Positions 1-6,855 of a stretch of DNA of 14,367 nucleotides are shown piece by piece. Both the position numbers and the translations under genes were made by a program. The first letter of the stretch is position 1. The number at the start of each line of letters is the position of its first letter. Under the pieces are notes generated by a model. It was not told the origin of the DNA. It saw only the letters and a program-made list of their open reading frames with translations, and made no database searches. This stretch comes from Chloroflexota bacterium (GTDB taxonomy: Bacteria > Chloroflexota > Anaerolineae > Anaerolineales > JACQED01). The DNA is taken from NCBI GenBank assembly GCA_016200785.1, contig JACQED010000380.1:1-14367 (forward strand), in the 5' to 3' direction.

Positions 1-2387
1 CGCACGGCAGTATCCAGCACCTCGGTCTTGTCGAAGATCACCCGCGCCGAGGCGAAAGCGGAGCGATCTTCCCACAAACGAGGCAGAAGTTGATCAAAGG
101 GCAGGACAGTGTAGTAATCGGTCGGGCGCTCGACGCCGCGCACGCCGGCCGCCGTGAACTCGAGCAGGTTCACTTCCTGCCGGACAACGTCGTTGTCAAA
201 CGACAGGTATGGCAGATAGATCATCGGGGCGGCCTCCACGCTGGCCGCCAGCAAGTCCGAAAGTTCGCGCCGCTTGCGCCGATCCTGCGGATCGATCAGG
301 CGGGCCGAGAAGACGTACAGATCGAACAACGCCAGCAATAACAGGAGGCCAGCGAAACCAGCCAGGAGCCACTGGCTATCCAGCCGATGATAGAAGCGGC
401 GCGCGGCGAGCAGGAGACCACATAGCCCGAGCGCCGCCAGCACGTAGATTGCCATCGCCGCCGGGTAGAAGACGCGCGGGAACGGCGCACCCAACATGCC
501 AAAGGGGAAGTATTGCAGGCCGAACCACAGAACAAAGAAGAGAAAGTAGCGCCTACGGAAATGATACACCGCCAGCAGCAGTCCGATCACAAAGAACGGC
601 AGTAGCCACGGGTTGACGAATGGCCCTTCCCAGTTGAGCAGGGAGTCGGTCCAGCGGATGCGGTAGAACAGGGTTTGCGTGCTCTCGGCCAGGCGCTCGC
701 CAAAAAACTCTAGCAAGCCAGCGGCCGGCGCCGACCCGGCCACCACGCCGCGCAAAGGTTCCAGATGGTACCCCTGCCGAATGCCATAGTAGGCCACCGT
801 GCTCGGCATCACGAGCGCGATCGGCAGTGCAAATGTACCGATCCACCCCAGCCAAGAGCGCCACGCCGCCCGGTCACGCGCGGCGCACACGGCCAGATAT
901 ATGAACGCCACGATCGGCGTCATGTAATACGTCTCGTACGTCAGCATCCCGACGGCAGCGGCGAGGCCGGCCGCGGCGAATACACCCCAGCGCCGCGTCT
1001 CGACGGCCTCGACGATCAGGTAACCTGCCAACAGCACCCAAAACTCTATGTGAGTATTATGAAGCGCTTGCCGGCCGGCGCTGAGCGCGGTGAAAGACAC
1101 GGCGTACAAGAAGGCAGCGGTGAGCGCGACCGGCGGCCCGATAGCGCGCCGCGCGGTGAAATACAACAGCAGTACCGACAGGGCACTCAACAGGGCATTG
1201 AGATAGCGCGGCGCGAGAAAATTGATCCCCCACAGGCGCATGGCGAGACCTTGCAAATAGAAACTGACCGGCAGATATTGAAAGTGATGCCCGAAGTCGC
1301 CGCGCGGCACATCCAGAATGGTCGAAAAGTACGACTGCATGACCCACTTGGTCTCGTCGCCTTCAAGGCCGTAGGGCTTGTTGCCAGCATTATAGAAGCG
1401 CGCGGTGACGGCGATGGCAGCGACGAGCAACAACAATGTCATCTCCGCTCGGCGGCCGAGAGTCCCGGCGGACAGCACGGCCTGTGCCGCCGGCGGCCGG
1501 CGGAACGCCCAGACGAGAAAGATCGCGCCAGCCGCGAGATACAGCAGGCCTCCCGCGACGAAATCGCCACCGTTGACGACGAATTGCCCTGTGACGGCCA
1601 ACACGAGCGCGGCCAGCGGCCAGCCGGCGTTGGCGACCGGCGCCGAGTTCCAGACAGCCAACCGACCAGCGACGCGCGGAGCGCGGGGTGCAGTGCGAGG
1701 CCGCACGCGCTGCGAGGCGAAATCCAATAGCCGGGTTGCGCCGTCGAGATTGAATCGGATTCTGAACTCCACTTCGACGAAACGCGAACCGCCCACCACC
1801 GGCGCTTGGAGACCGAGGGCCGGAGAAGGAGGATCGGCGATTGCTTGCAGGAGCGGCGCCGCGGCAGGTTGGGAGACAGGCTTGACTACCGCCGATTGGA
1901 GAGCGGGTTCTGCGGCCTCCAGTTCGGCGCCCTCGGGTGGTCGGGCAGGCAATGGGGGAGAACGGTGGTCGGGCGTGAGCGCGGGTTCGGCTTCGGTCGG
2001 CTGGGCTGCCGCCGGCTCGAAACTTGCGCCGAACTCGCCGGACAGATCGCGCCAGGCGCGGCGTGTGATACGAGGGCGAATCAAAGCGAGGGCCAACGCG
2101 AGCAGCAACAGCAACCCGACGAGCCACATCACCGGCGAGGTCAACAGTTCGCGCAAGCCGCCGACGAGCGAAGCCGGCTCAGGGAAAGCGAAATGGCCGC
2201 TCACCATTGCGCCGCCAATCGGCACTCCCTCGCGATTGAAAAACGTCAACGGCGCCGAGGCGGCCGCCATTTGCTCGGCTAACGCGGAGGCCACCGCGCC
2301 GGACTCGTCCGCTTCAAAGAACACGACGAGGTCTGTAGCAATCGGGAGAGGGGTTTGGCCGGCTCGCACCTCAGCCTCGCTCAACAC
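1..2387 (-). CDS. Large GT39-like membrane glycosyltransferase, 3' end outside window
   Basis: One reading frame stays open for about 795 codons and runs off base 1, so the C-terminus is missing. Predicted role: polytopic transferase using polyprenyl-phosphate sugars, from its multi-spanning GT39/PMT/ArnT-like architecture. Seen: about 85 soluble residues, a helix at about 85-105 followed by RPRITRR, a Pro/Ala-rich linker of about 110 residues, then many hydrophobic helices. The acidic motif GLEGDETKW (D344, E345) follows the first helix of the catalytic block, where GT39 enzymes carry their catalytic acid. The start is uncertain: GTG at 2387 (or TTG at 2384) overlaps the stop of the upstream glycosyltransferase and has no Shine-Dalgarno. 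The first 85 residues may really be the C-terminal domain of that upstream protein, cut off by a frameshift. ATG at 2204 is an internal alternative. Family confident, substrate unknown. Confidence 0.82.
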   Translation of the reverse strand, partial: MLSEAEVRAGQTPLPIATDLVVFFEADESGAVASALAEQMAAASAPLTFFNREGVPIGGAMVSGHFAFPEPASLVGGLRELLTSPVMWLVGLLLLLALALALIRPRITRRAWRDLSGEFGASFEPAAAQPTEAEPALTPDHRSPPLPARPPEGAELEAAEPALQSAVVKPVSQPAAAPLLQAIADPPSPALGLQAPVVGGSRFVEVEFRIRFNLDGATRLLDFASQRVRPRTAPRAPRVAGRLAVWNSAPVANAGWPLAALVLAVTGQFVVNGGDFVAGGLLYLAAGAIFLVWAFRRPPAAQAVLSAGTLGRRAEMTLLLLVAAIAVTARFYNAGNKPYGLEGDETKWVMQSYFSTILDVPRGDFGHHFQYLPVSFYLQGLAMRLWGINFLAPRYLNALLSALSVLLLYFTARRAIGPPVALTAAFLYAVSFTALSAGRQALHNTHIEFWVLLAGYLIVEAVETRRWGVFAAAGLAAAVGMLTYETYYMTPIVAFIYLAVCAARDRAAWRSWLGWIGTFALPIALVMPSTVAYYGIRQGYHLEPLRGVVAGSAPAAGLLEFFGERLAESTQTLFYRIRWTDSLLNWEGPFVNPWLLPFFVIGLLLAVYHFRRRYFLFFVLWFGLQYFPFGMLGAPFPRVFYPAAMAIYVLAALGLCGLLLAARRFYHRLDSQWLLAGFAGLLLLLALFDLYVFSARLIDPQDRRKRRELSDLLAASVEAAPMIYLPYLSFDNDVVRQEVNLLEFTAAGVRGVERPTDYYTVLPFDQLLPRLWEDRSAFASARVIFDKTEVLDTAV

Positions 2388-4438
2388 GGCGAGGCGGCGA
2401 TTCCCAAGCCAAGGAGTGCCGCATGGATGGCGGACCGGAGGCGCGGGCGTATCGGAAGCACAGCCGCCACCGCGCCGGTCACGGCCTCCAGCCCTAGCCC
2501 GATGAGCAGCGCCATCACCGGAATGATCGGCACAAGATGCTGGTGGCGTGGCGGAAAGGTATTAATGGCACTGAACAAGACGAGGCCGCTGCCGAACCAC
2601 AGTGCCAGAAACGCGAAGCGGCGCTCGCGCAGCCGGGCGATCAGCAGAGCCAGGCCGAGCGTGTAGAATCCGACGGCCACCGGCCCCGCCAGCGGCGAGG
2701 CAATGAAGTGCTCGGTCACCAAGTCTTTATGATAAAAGACGAGCAGGGTGCGCACGAGACCGCGCAAGAGCAGACGCGCGTAGATGCCGGGATGGAAGAA
2801 TAGTTCCTGGCCGTCCACCTTCAGTGGCGGCGCGATGGAGAAGATCTCATCATCGGTGTAAAACGCGCGGGCGGTATCGGCGCTAGCGAACAAACTTTCG
2901 AGCATCTTGTAACGCAGAGAACTCGGATCGCGCGCACTGCCATAGACCAGGTGTGGCGAGGCAACCGTGGCCCAGCCGGCGAAGAAGAACAAGGCCAGAG
3001 GCAACACTCCAAGGGCCGAAGGCCAAAGGCCAGAATTCCGAGACGAGGGCGCAGGAGCGCCTTGTGAGCGCCATATTGTCGCACGGCGAATGTTGCCGAG
3101 AAACACATAGCCGAAGTACAGGGCGGCGAACACGAAAGCCAATCGGCCCGCCGTGTAGGTCAGAAAACCCAAGCCCGCCGCCGCGCCGCCGAGAAAAACG
3201 TAGAACATACTCTTCCGCTTCAGCCCGCTGTACAACAACCACGCGCTCAGCGTGACCGGGAAGATGGCTTGCGAGTTGTTGTAGCCCAGCCTGGCAAAGG
3301 CCAGAAAATAAGGCGCGGTCACCATCGCGCCGGCCGCCAGCACGGCAACGCGCCGGCCGAACAACTCGCGGCCCAGGCAGTAGAGCGGCACAATTGCCAG
3401 CACGCCGGCCAACACTGAGGCGAAGCGCCACGCCCACAGTGTCGGCCCGAACAGCCAAAGGATACCGCCTTGCCAGTACCCGCTGAGGACGGGGTAGGAG
3501 TAGACGCCGAAGTCGAATGGCGAGGGCCGGTATTCGCCCGCGGCGATGGACTTTGCCGTAGTGAAGAAATCGCCCTCGTCGCCCATCAGGATGTTGGGCA
3601 CGTCTTGTAACTGATACGCCGTCACGAGCAGGCCGCCGACCACGAGCGCCAACAGAAGAACGATCTCGGCCCGCGCGATCTCAAGCCGCAAGGTCACACC
3701 GCCAGCGCGATCCCAGCGCCACGCTGCCAGGCCCAGCAGGCCGATGGCCCCCAGCCAAATCCACAGTTGCAGAGGAGTAATTTGCAGGCCGCGCAGTTGA
3801 AAAAGCAGGAAGGCCAACAGCAGGCCGCTCAAGACGGCAAGCCTCAGCCAGCGCGGCCGCTGCTCGCGGTCGAGGGCCGGCCACGTCCCGTGCGGCGGCG
3901 CGGCCTCGGGGCCGGTCTCGGCGAGTCTCATTCCCCGCACGGCGATCCCAAACTGCCAGCCGCCGACGAGCAGGAGCGCCACGCCGACGAGCACGTTGTC
4001 GAGGTTGACCACATCCACGCGCAGCCATTCGTTGAGCGCCGGCACAAAGTCAAACGTTGTCAGGACGGGCGAATAGCGTGCTATGGCATACAGGCCGAAC
4101 AGAGTCAGCCCGACACCGAGAGCCAGGTTGGAGGGGAATCTCCATTGCTGGCTTGTAGATTCCGGTTTCTGGCTTTCTGCTTCCGCGCAGGGACGCACAA
4201 TTTCGACAAGAGGTGCGGACGCGTCGAGTGATACAGAGGGCGCTGCCTCTGCCGGCAACCGACGATATTTCAGCCAGGTGAGCACCGGCGAGTATGCGCC
4301 GAACACGCGCACCACCGCTCCGTTCCTCTCATCGCCGCTGCCGGGCCGCAGCCGCCGGCCAGCCCAGCGCATGATCACGAGGTCGAGAACGACGGCGGCG
4401 GCAGTTGCCAGCAGAAGATAGATGACGACCTGAGCCAT
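2381..4438 (-). CDS. GT39-like membrane glycosyltransferase (685 aa)
   Basis: Polytopic protein predicted to transfer sugars from polyprenyl-phosphate donors on the outer face of the membrane. Seen: an N-terminal anchor (residues 4-23), a cytoplasmic-looking linker (24-100), further hydrophobic helices, and an acidic motif LMGDEGDFF (D287, E288) after a helix, the typical GT39 catalytic position. Conserved-looking LGYNNSQ lies at 384-390 and a basic loop RPRLR just before the last helix. The start ATG directly abuts the TAA of the acyl-CoA dehydrogenase, so translation is probably coupled. Oddities: it ends abruptly inside the last hydrophobic helix (GLGIAASPC), while GT39 proteins often continue with an extracytoplasmic domain. 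A frame carrying such a domain opens one base out of phase. Two 7-bp-period repeat arrays encode residues of about 86-99 and 466-477. Substrate unknown. Confidence 0.85.
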   Translation of the reverse strand: MAQVVIYLLLATAAAVVLDLVIMRWAGRRLRPGSGDERNGAVVRVFGAYSPVLTWLKYRRLPAEAAPSVSLDASAPLVEIVRPCAEAESQKPESTSQQWRFPSNLALGVGLTLFGLYAIARYSPVLTTFDFVPALNEWLRVDVVNLDNVLVGVALLLVGGWQFGIAVRGMRLAETGPEAAPPHGTWPALDREQRPRWLRLAVLSGLLLAFLLFQLRGLQITPLQLWIWLGAIGLLGLAAWRWDRAGGVTLRLEIARAEIVLLLALVVGGLLVTAYQLQDVPNILMGDEGDFFTTAKSIAAGEYRPSPFDFGVYSYPVLSGYWQGGILWLFGPTLWAWRFASVLAGVLAIVPLYCLGRELFGRRVAVLAAGAMVTAPYFLAFARLGYNNSQAIFPVTLSAWLLYSGLKRKSMFYVFLGGAAAGLGFLTYTAGRLAFVFAALYFGYVFLGNIRRATIWRSQGAPAPSSRNSGLWPSALGVLPLALFFFAGWATVASPHLVYGSARDPSSLRYKMLESLFASADTARAFYTDDEIFSIAPPLKVDGQELFFHPGIYARLLLRGLVRTLLVFYHKDLVTEHFIASPLAGPVAVGFYTLGLALLIARLRERRFAFLALWFGSGLVLFSAINTFPPRHQHLVPIIPVMALLIGLGLEAVTGAVAAVLPIRPRLRSAIHAALLGLGIAASPC
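3009..3043. repeat. Degenerate heptanucleotide array inside glycosyltransferase
   Basis: About five consecutive 7-bp units on the + strand resembling CCAAAGG (CCAAGGG, CCGAAGG, CCAAAGG, CCAGAAT, then a degenerate unit). It encodes roughly residues 466-477 of the glycosyltransferase, a loop just before a hydrophobic helix. The period is read directly from the sequence; unit boundaries are my choice. Confidence 0.6.
4142..4183. repeat. Degenerate heptanucleotide array inside glycosyltransferase
   Basis: Six 7-bp units on the + strand (CCATTGC, TGGCTTG, TAGATTC, CGGTTTC, TGGCTTT, CTGCTTC), a divergent TGGCTTC-like family. It encodes a polar stretch (about residues 86-99, rich in E, S, Q, P) in the N-terminal linker before the second hydrophobic helix. 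Confidence 0.6.
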
Positions 4439-5626
4439 TTACCTCAGCCCCAACTCGCTCCGCGCGATGACCATGCGCTGAATCTCGCTGGTGCCTTCGT
4501 AGATCTCGGTAATCTTCGCGTCGCGGAAATAACGCTCGACCGGGAGTTCTTTGCTGTAGCCCATGCCGCCGTGAATCTGCACGGCCGCGTGGGCGCAAAA
4601 CATCGCCGTCTCGGAGGCATACAGTTTCGCTATCGCCGACTCCAGCGTGTACCGTTCGCCGGTCGCTTTGCTCCGTTCCTTCGCCAGCGCGGCGCTGTAG
4701 ATCAGCAGACGCGAGGCCTCGATGCGCGTTTTCATGTCGGCGATCTTGAACCCGGTGCCCTGGAACTCGCCAATCTTCTGCCCGAACGCCTCGCGTTGTT
4801 TAGCGTACTCGACGCTGGCCTCGTAAGCCGCTTCGGCGATCCCCAGCGCCTGGGCGGCGATGCCGATGCGCCCGGCGTCGAGGACGGTCATGGCGATCTT
4901 GAAGCCCTCGCCCTCTTCGCCTAATCGATTCTCGGCCGGACAACAATAGTTCTCGAAGACGATCTCGCTCGTGGCCGAAGCTCGGATGCCGAGTTTCGGC
5001 TCCTTCTTGCCGCGCGAGAAGCCGGGCCGGTCGGTTTCGACGATGAAGGCCGTGATGCCCTTGTGCTTCTTCTCCGGCGAGGTCATGGTGAAGAGCAGGA
5101 TGATGTCCGCTACCGGCGCGGAAGTGACCCACGACTTGCGCCCGTCGATCACGTACCCGTCACCGCTGCGAACGGCGCGCGAGCGCATGTTGCCGGCGTC
5201 CGATCCCGACATCGGCTCTGTGAGTGAGTATGCGCCTATTTTCTCGCCGCTGGCGACGGGAACTAGGTACTTCCGCTTCTGAGCTTCGGCGCCGAACTTG
5301 AGCAGTCCGTGGCAGACCAGTGAATTGTTCACGGACATGACCGTGCCGTGTGCGGCGTCAACTTTGGAGATTTCTTCCATCGCCAGCACGTAGGCCATCG
5401 TATCCAGCCCCGCGCCGCCATAAGCTTCGGGGATTTCGATGCCCATCAGGCCGAGTTGGCCCATCATTTTGATTGTCTCGTAGGGAAAGTCGCCGGTCTC
5501 GTCGAAGTGGGCGGCGACGGGCGCGATTTCGTTCCGGGCAAAGTCGCGGGCGGTTTGCCGGATCATCTCGTGTTCGGGGGTGAGGGTCAGGCTGGGGCCT
5601 GCGCTCGCCGTGTCGGCAATCGTCAT
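4439..5626 (-). CDS. Acyl-CoA dehydrogenase, short/branched-chain type (395 aa)
   Basis: FAD enzyme that alpha,beta-desaturates acyl-CoA and passes electrons to ETF, in fatty-acid or branched-chain amino-acid breakdown. Seen in family order: N-terminal helical domain, AYSLTEPMSGSDAG, the FAD-contacting KSWVTS, RLGEEGEGF, REAFGQKIGEFQ, AVQIHGGMGYSKE, and the C-terminal IYEGTSEIQR whose Glu (E377) is the catalytic base in the butyryl/medium-chain group. Length is normal. ATG at 5626 is chosen over an upstream in-frame GTG (5650): GAGG sits 9 nt before the ATG, and the predicted transcript start (about 5657) leaves almost no leader for the GTG. The stop TAA is immediately followed by the ATG of the glycosyltransferase, and no metabolic partner (ETF, enoyl-CoA hydratase) is adjacent. 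Chain-length specificity cannot be told from sequence alone. Confidence 0.95.
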   Translation of the reverse strand: MTIADTASAGPSLTLTPEHEMIRQTARDFARNEIAPVAAHFDETGDFPYETIKMMGQLGLMGIEIPEAYGGAGLDTMAYVLAMEEISKVDAAHGTVMSVNNSLVCHGLLKFGAEAQKRKYLVPVASGEKIGAYSLTEPMSGSDAGNMRSRAVRSGDGYVIDGRKSWVTSAPVADIILLFTMTSPEKKHKGITAFIVETDRPGFSRGKKEPKLGIRASATSEIVFENYCCPAENRLGEEGEGFKIAMTVLDAGRIGIAAQALGIAEAAYEASVEYAKQREAFGQKIGEFQGTGFKIADMKTRIEASRLLIYSAALAKERSKATGERYTLESAIAKLYASETAMFCAHAAVQIHGGMGYSKELPVERYFRDAKITEIYEGTSEIQRMVIARSELGLR

Positions 5627-5635
5627 GGGATTTGT

Positions 5636-5639
5636 CCTC
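5636..5639 (-). promoter_or_regulatory. Ribosome-binding site fixing the acyl-CoA dehydrogenase start
   Basis: GAGG on the minus strand, 9 nt before ATG 5626. The alternative GTG at 5650 has no such site. Confidence 0.55.
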
Positions 5640-5663
5640 GTGAGGTGCACAACTGTGCGGAAG

Positions 5664-5672
5664 ATTATAGCA
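5664..5672 (-). promoter_or_regulatory. Extended -10 promoter for acyl-CoA dehydrogenase/glycosyltransferase unit
   Basis: TGCTATAAT on the minus strand is a perfect extended -10 (TGn plus TATAAT). No good -35 is visible at 16-18 bp, as often with extended -10 promoters. The predicted start of transcription is near 5657, giving a leader of about 30 nt. An inverted repeat CGCGA/TCGCG (5677-5681 and 5688-5692, 6-nt loop) lies where a -35 would be and could be an operator. Confidence 0.65.
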
Positions 5673-5693
5673 TGGGCGCGAGCAATTTCGCGG

Positions 5694-6830
5694 CTACGGC
5701 AAACTCAACAACCACAGCGCGCGATCGGCGGCGTTGAGAAAAACGATCCGCCCGCCGTTCGGCGACACCGCCCAATCTCCGTTGGCGATCAAGAACGGCG
5801 TTGCCGTCGGATCAGTGATGGGCCGCGCCGCGCCGGTCGCCGCATCCACTTCCCACAGCACATTGCTTCCCGCGCCCGGCTCGAATGGGATGACGAAGAG
5901 CCGCGCGTCATCGCGCCAGCGATACGCGCCGTAAAGATCGAGCTGCTTCACTTCGCCGCCGTCCGTCCGCGCCAGCCACAAACCGCTGTCGTCGGGATTC
6001 GGCGCGAAGGTGATGGTAAAGGCGACCCACGTCCCGCCGCGCGAGAGTCGCGCGCCGCCGATGCGCTCGGCGCGGGCCAATTCGCGGGACGATCCGTCGG
6101 CCAGATCGAACACGCTTATCGCGCGGTCGATCGTGTCGTCCGAGGGCCGCGCGATGACGAGCAGGTGCGCCGAGTCGGGGAACCACGCCGCGACCCCGCC
6201 GCCGAGGAAAGTCGCCACGTGGCGCGCCTCGCCGCCGTCCACGTTCGCCGCGAAGAGATCGTTCCGCCGGTTGTTCAGGGGGCCTCTCGTGCCGCCAACC
6301 TGCCACACCATTTGAGTCGCGTCCGGCGAAAAGGCCGGGGCGTTCCCACTCGTATTCACCTGCCATCGTTCGCCCGTCGGCACATGTTCGATTGTCGCGT
6401 ATTCACCTTCGGGATAAGCGACGTAGTTCATATCGGCGGAGTACAGGCCGGGCCGAGGTCGGAAAAATTCGGGAGTGAGATCGGGCTGTGACGGATCAAT
6501 CGCATAGAGGCCCGACGGCGCGCCGGGAGATGGCCTGTCAATGAATAGAATGTGCGTCCCATCCGGCGACCAGAATGGTTCGACGCAACAATCGGGTTCG
6601 GTGAGGCGGGCGAGCGAGGGAGCAGGAGTGGACGTTGGAGGTCGGAAGTCGGAGGTTGGAGGAGGGAGAGTGGATGTGGAAGTGAGAGGTGGGAGATGGG
6701 AGGCGGTCGGGAATGCCGTTGACGTTGAGGGAGTGGCACATGCGGAAATGAACCAAGCAAATACGACAGCGAACACTCCGCCGCATACAGCCCGCCTGAC
6801 GTTCCAGATGTCCGAACTCTGACCTCTCAC
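5694..6830 (-). CDS. TolB/WD40-like beta-propeller lipoprotein (378 aa)
   Basis: Predicted surface-anchored lipoprotein with a beta-propeller. Seen: Arg-containing N-region, hydrophobic stretch VFAVVFAWF and lipobox ISAC with Cys31, then a Pro/Thr/Ser-rich tether (about residues 32-75), then repeated propeller strands such as WSPDGTHILFID, FSPDATQMVWQ, FPDSAHLLVIA and VSPNGGRIVFLN. The SPDG-type motifs are typical of PD40/TolB repeats. GTG at 6830 is chosen because GGGAGG lies 6 nt upstream and the signal peptide then has a normal length; an in-frame GTG at 6860 is the alternative. It follows the M23 peptidase gene by 17 nt, probably one transcript. The tether is encoded by the longest 7-bp array in the window. 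Ligand or partner unknown; such propellers usually bind proteins or glycans rather than catalyse. Confidence 0.85.
   Translation of the reverse strand: MRGQSSDIWNVRRAVCGGVFAVVFAWFISACATPSTSTAFPTASHLPPLTSTSTLPPPTSDFRPPTSTPAPSLARLTEPDCCVEPFWSPDGTHILFIDRPSPGAPSGLYAIDPSQPDLTPEFFRPRPGLYSADMNYVAYPEGEYATIEHVPTGERWQVNTSGNAPAFSPDATQMVWQVGGTRGPLNNRRNDLFAANVDGGEARHVATFLGGGVAAWFPDSAHLLVIARPSDDTIDRAISVFDLADGSSRELARAERIGGARLSRGGTWVAFTITFAPNPDDSGLWLARTDGGEVKQLDLYGAYRWRDDARLFVIPFEPGAGSNVLWEVDAATGAARPITDPTATPFLIANGDWAVSPNGGRIVFLNAADRALWLLSLP
6630..6706. repeat. Longest heptanucleotide array (11 units), lipoprotein tether
   Basis: Eleven back-to-back 7-bp units with a GGAGGTN-like consensus on the + strand (for example GGAGGTC, GGAAGTC, GGAGGTT, GGAGGAG). 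Because 7 is not a multiple of 3, the array is read in rotating frames, giving a peptide with 7-residue periodicity rich in P, T, S and L between lipobox and propeller. There is no stop on the coding (minus) strand. Confidence 0.8.
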
Positions 6831-6855
6831 TTTTAGCCTCCCACCTCCTACCTCC
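6807..6855. repeat. Heptanucleotide array spanning the M23/lipoprotein gene junction
   Basis: Seven 7-bp units on the minus strand (GGAGGTA, GGAGGTG, GGAGGCT, AAAAGTG, AGAGGTC, AGAGTTC, GGACATC). Its units contain the TAG stop of the peptidase gene, the GGGAGG ribosome-binding site and the GTG start of the lipoprotein gene. It is in inverted orientation to the 6630-6706 array; GTGAGAGGT at 6682-6690 is repeated inverted at 6822-6830. Confidence 0.7.
6837..6842 (-). promoter_or_regulatory. Ribosome-binding site of lipoprotein gene, inside repeat
   Basis: GGGAGG on the minus strand, 6 nt before GTG 6830. It decides the start and is made of repeat sequence. Confidence 0.55.

Noticed and set aside
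1390..2127. 245-codon minus-strand frame beginning MARRVAVAARVG
   Set aside because: It lies on the same strand as the glycosyltransferase but in another frame and is Arg/Ser/Pro-rich; the overlapping frame has better coding character.
2381..2402. Programmed -1 frameshifting between the two glycosyltransferases
   Set aside because: No X-XXY-YYZ slippery heptamer is present in the required frame, so a lost base or coupled re-initiation is more likely.
765..2505. Two long plus-strand open frames (765-1730 and 1405-2505)
   Set aside because: Both are antisense to the large glycosyltransferase, which has clear membrane helices and a GDE motif. The plus-strand translations are Arg/Pro/Ala-rich with no fold signal.
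5677..5692. Rho-independent terminator after the lipoprotein gene
   Set aside because: The stem is only 5 bp and no T-run follows on the minus strand.
5580..6491. 303-codon plus-strand frame
   Set aside because: Antisense to the beta-propeller lipoprotein and the promoter of the acyl-CoA dehydrogenase; no domain is visible.
6630..6706. CRISPR array
   Set aside because: The 7-bp units are contiguous, with no spacers and no cas genes nearby.
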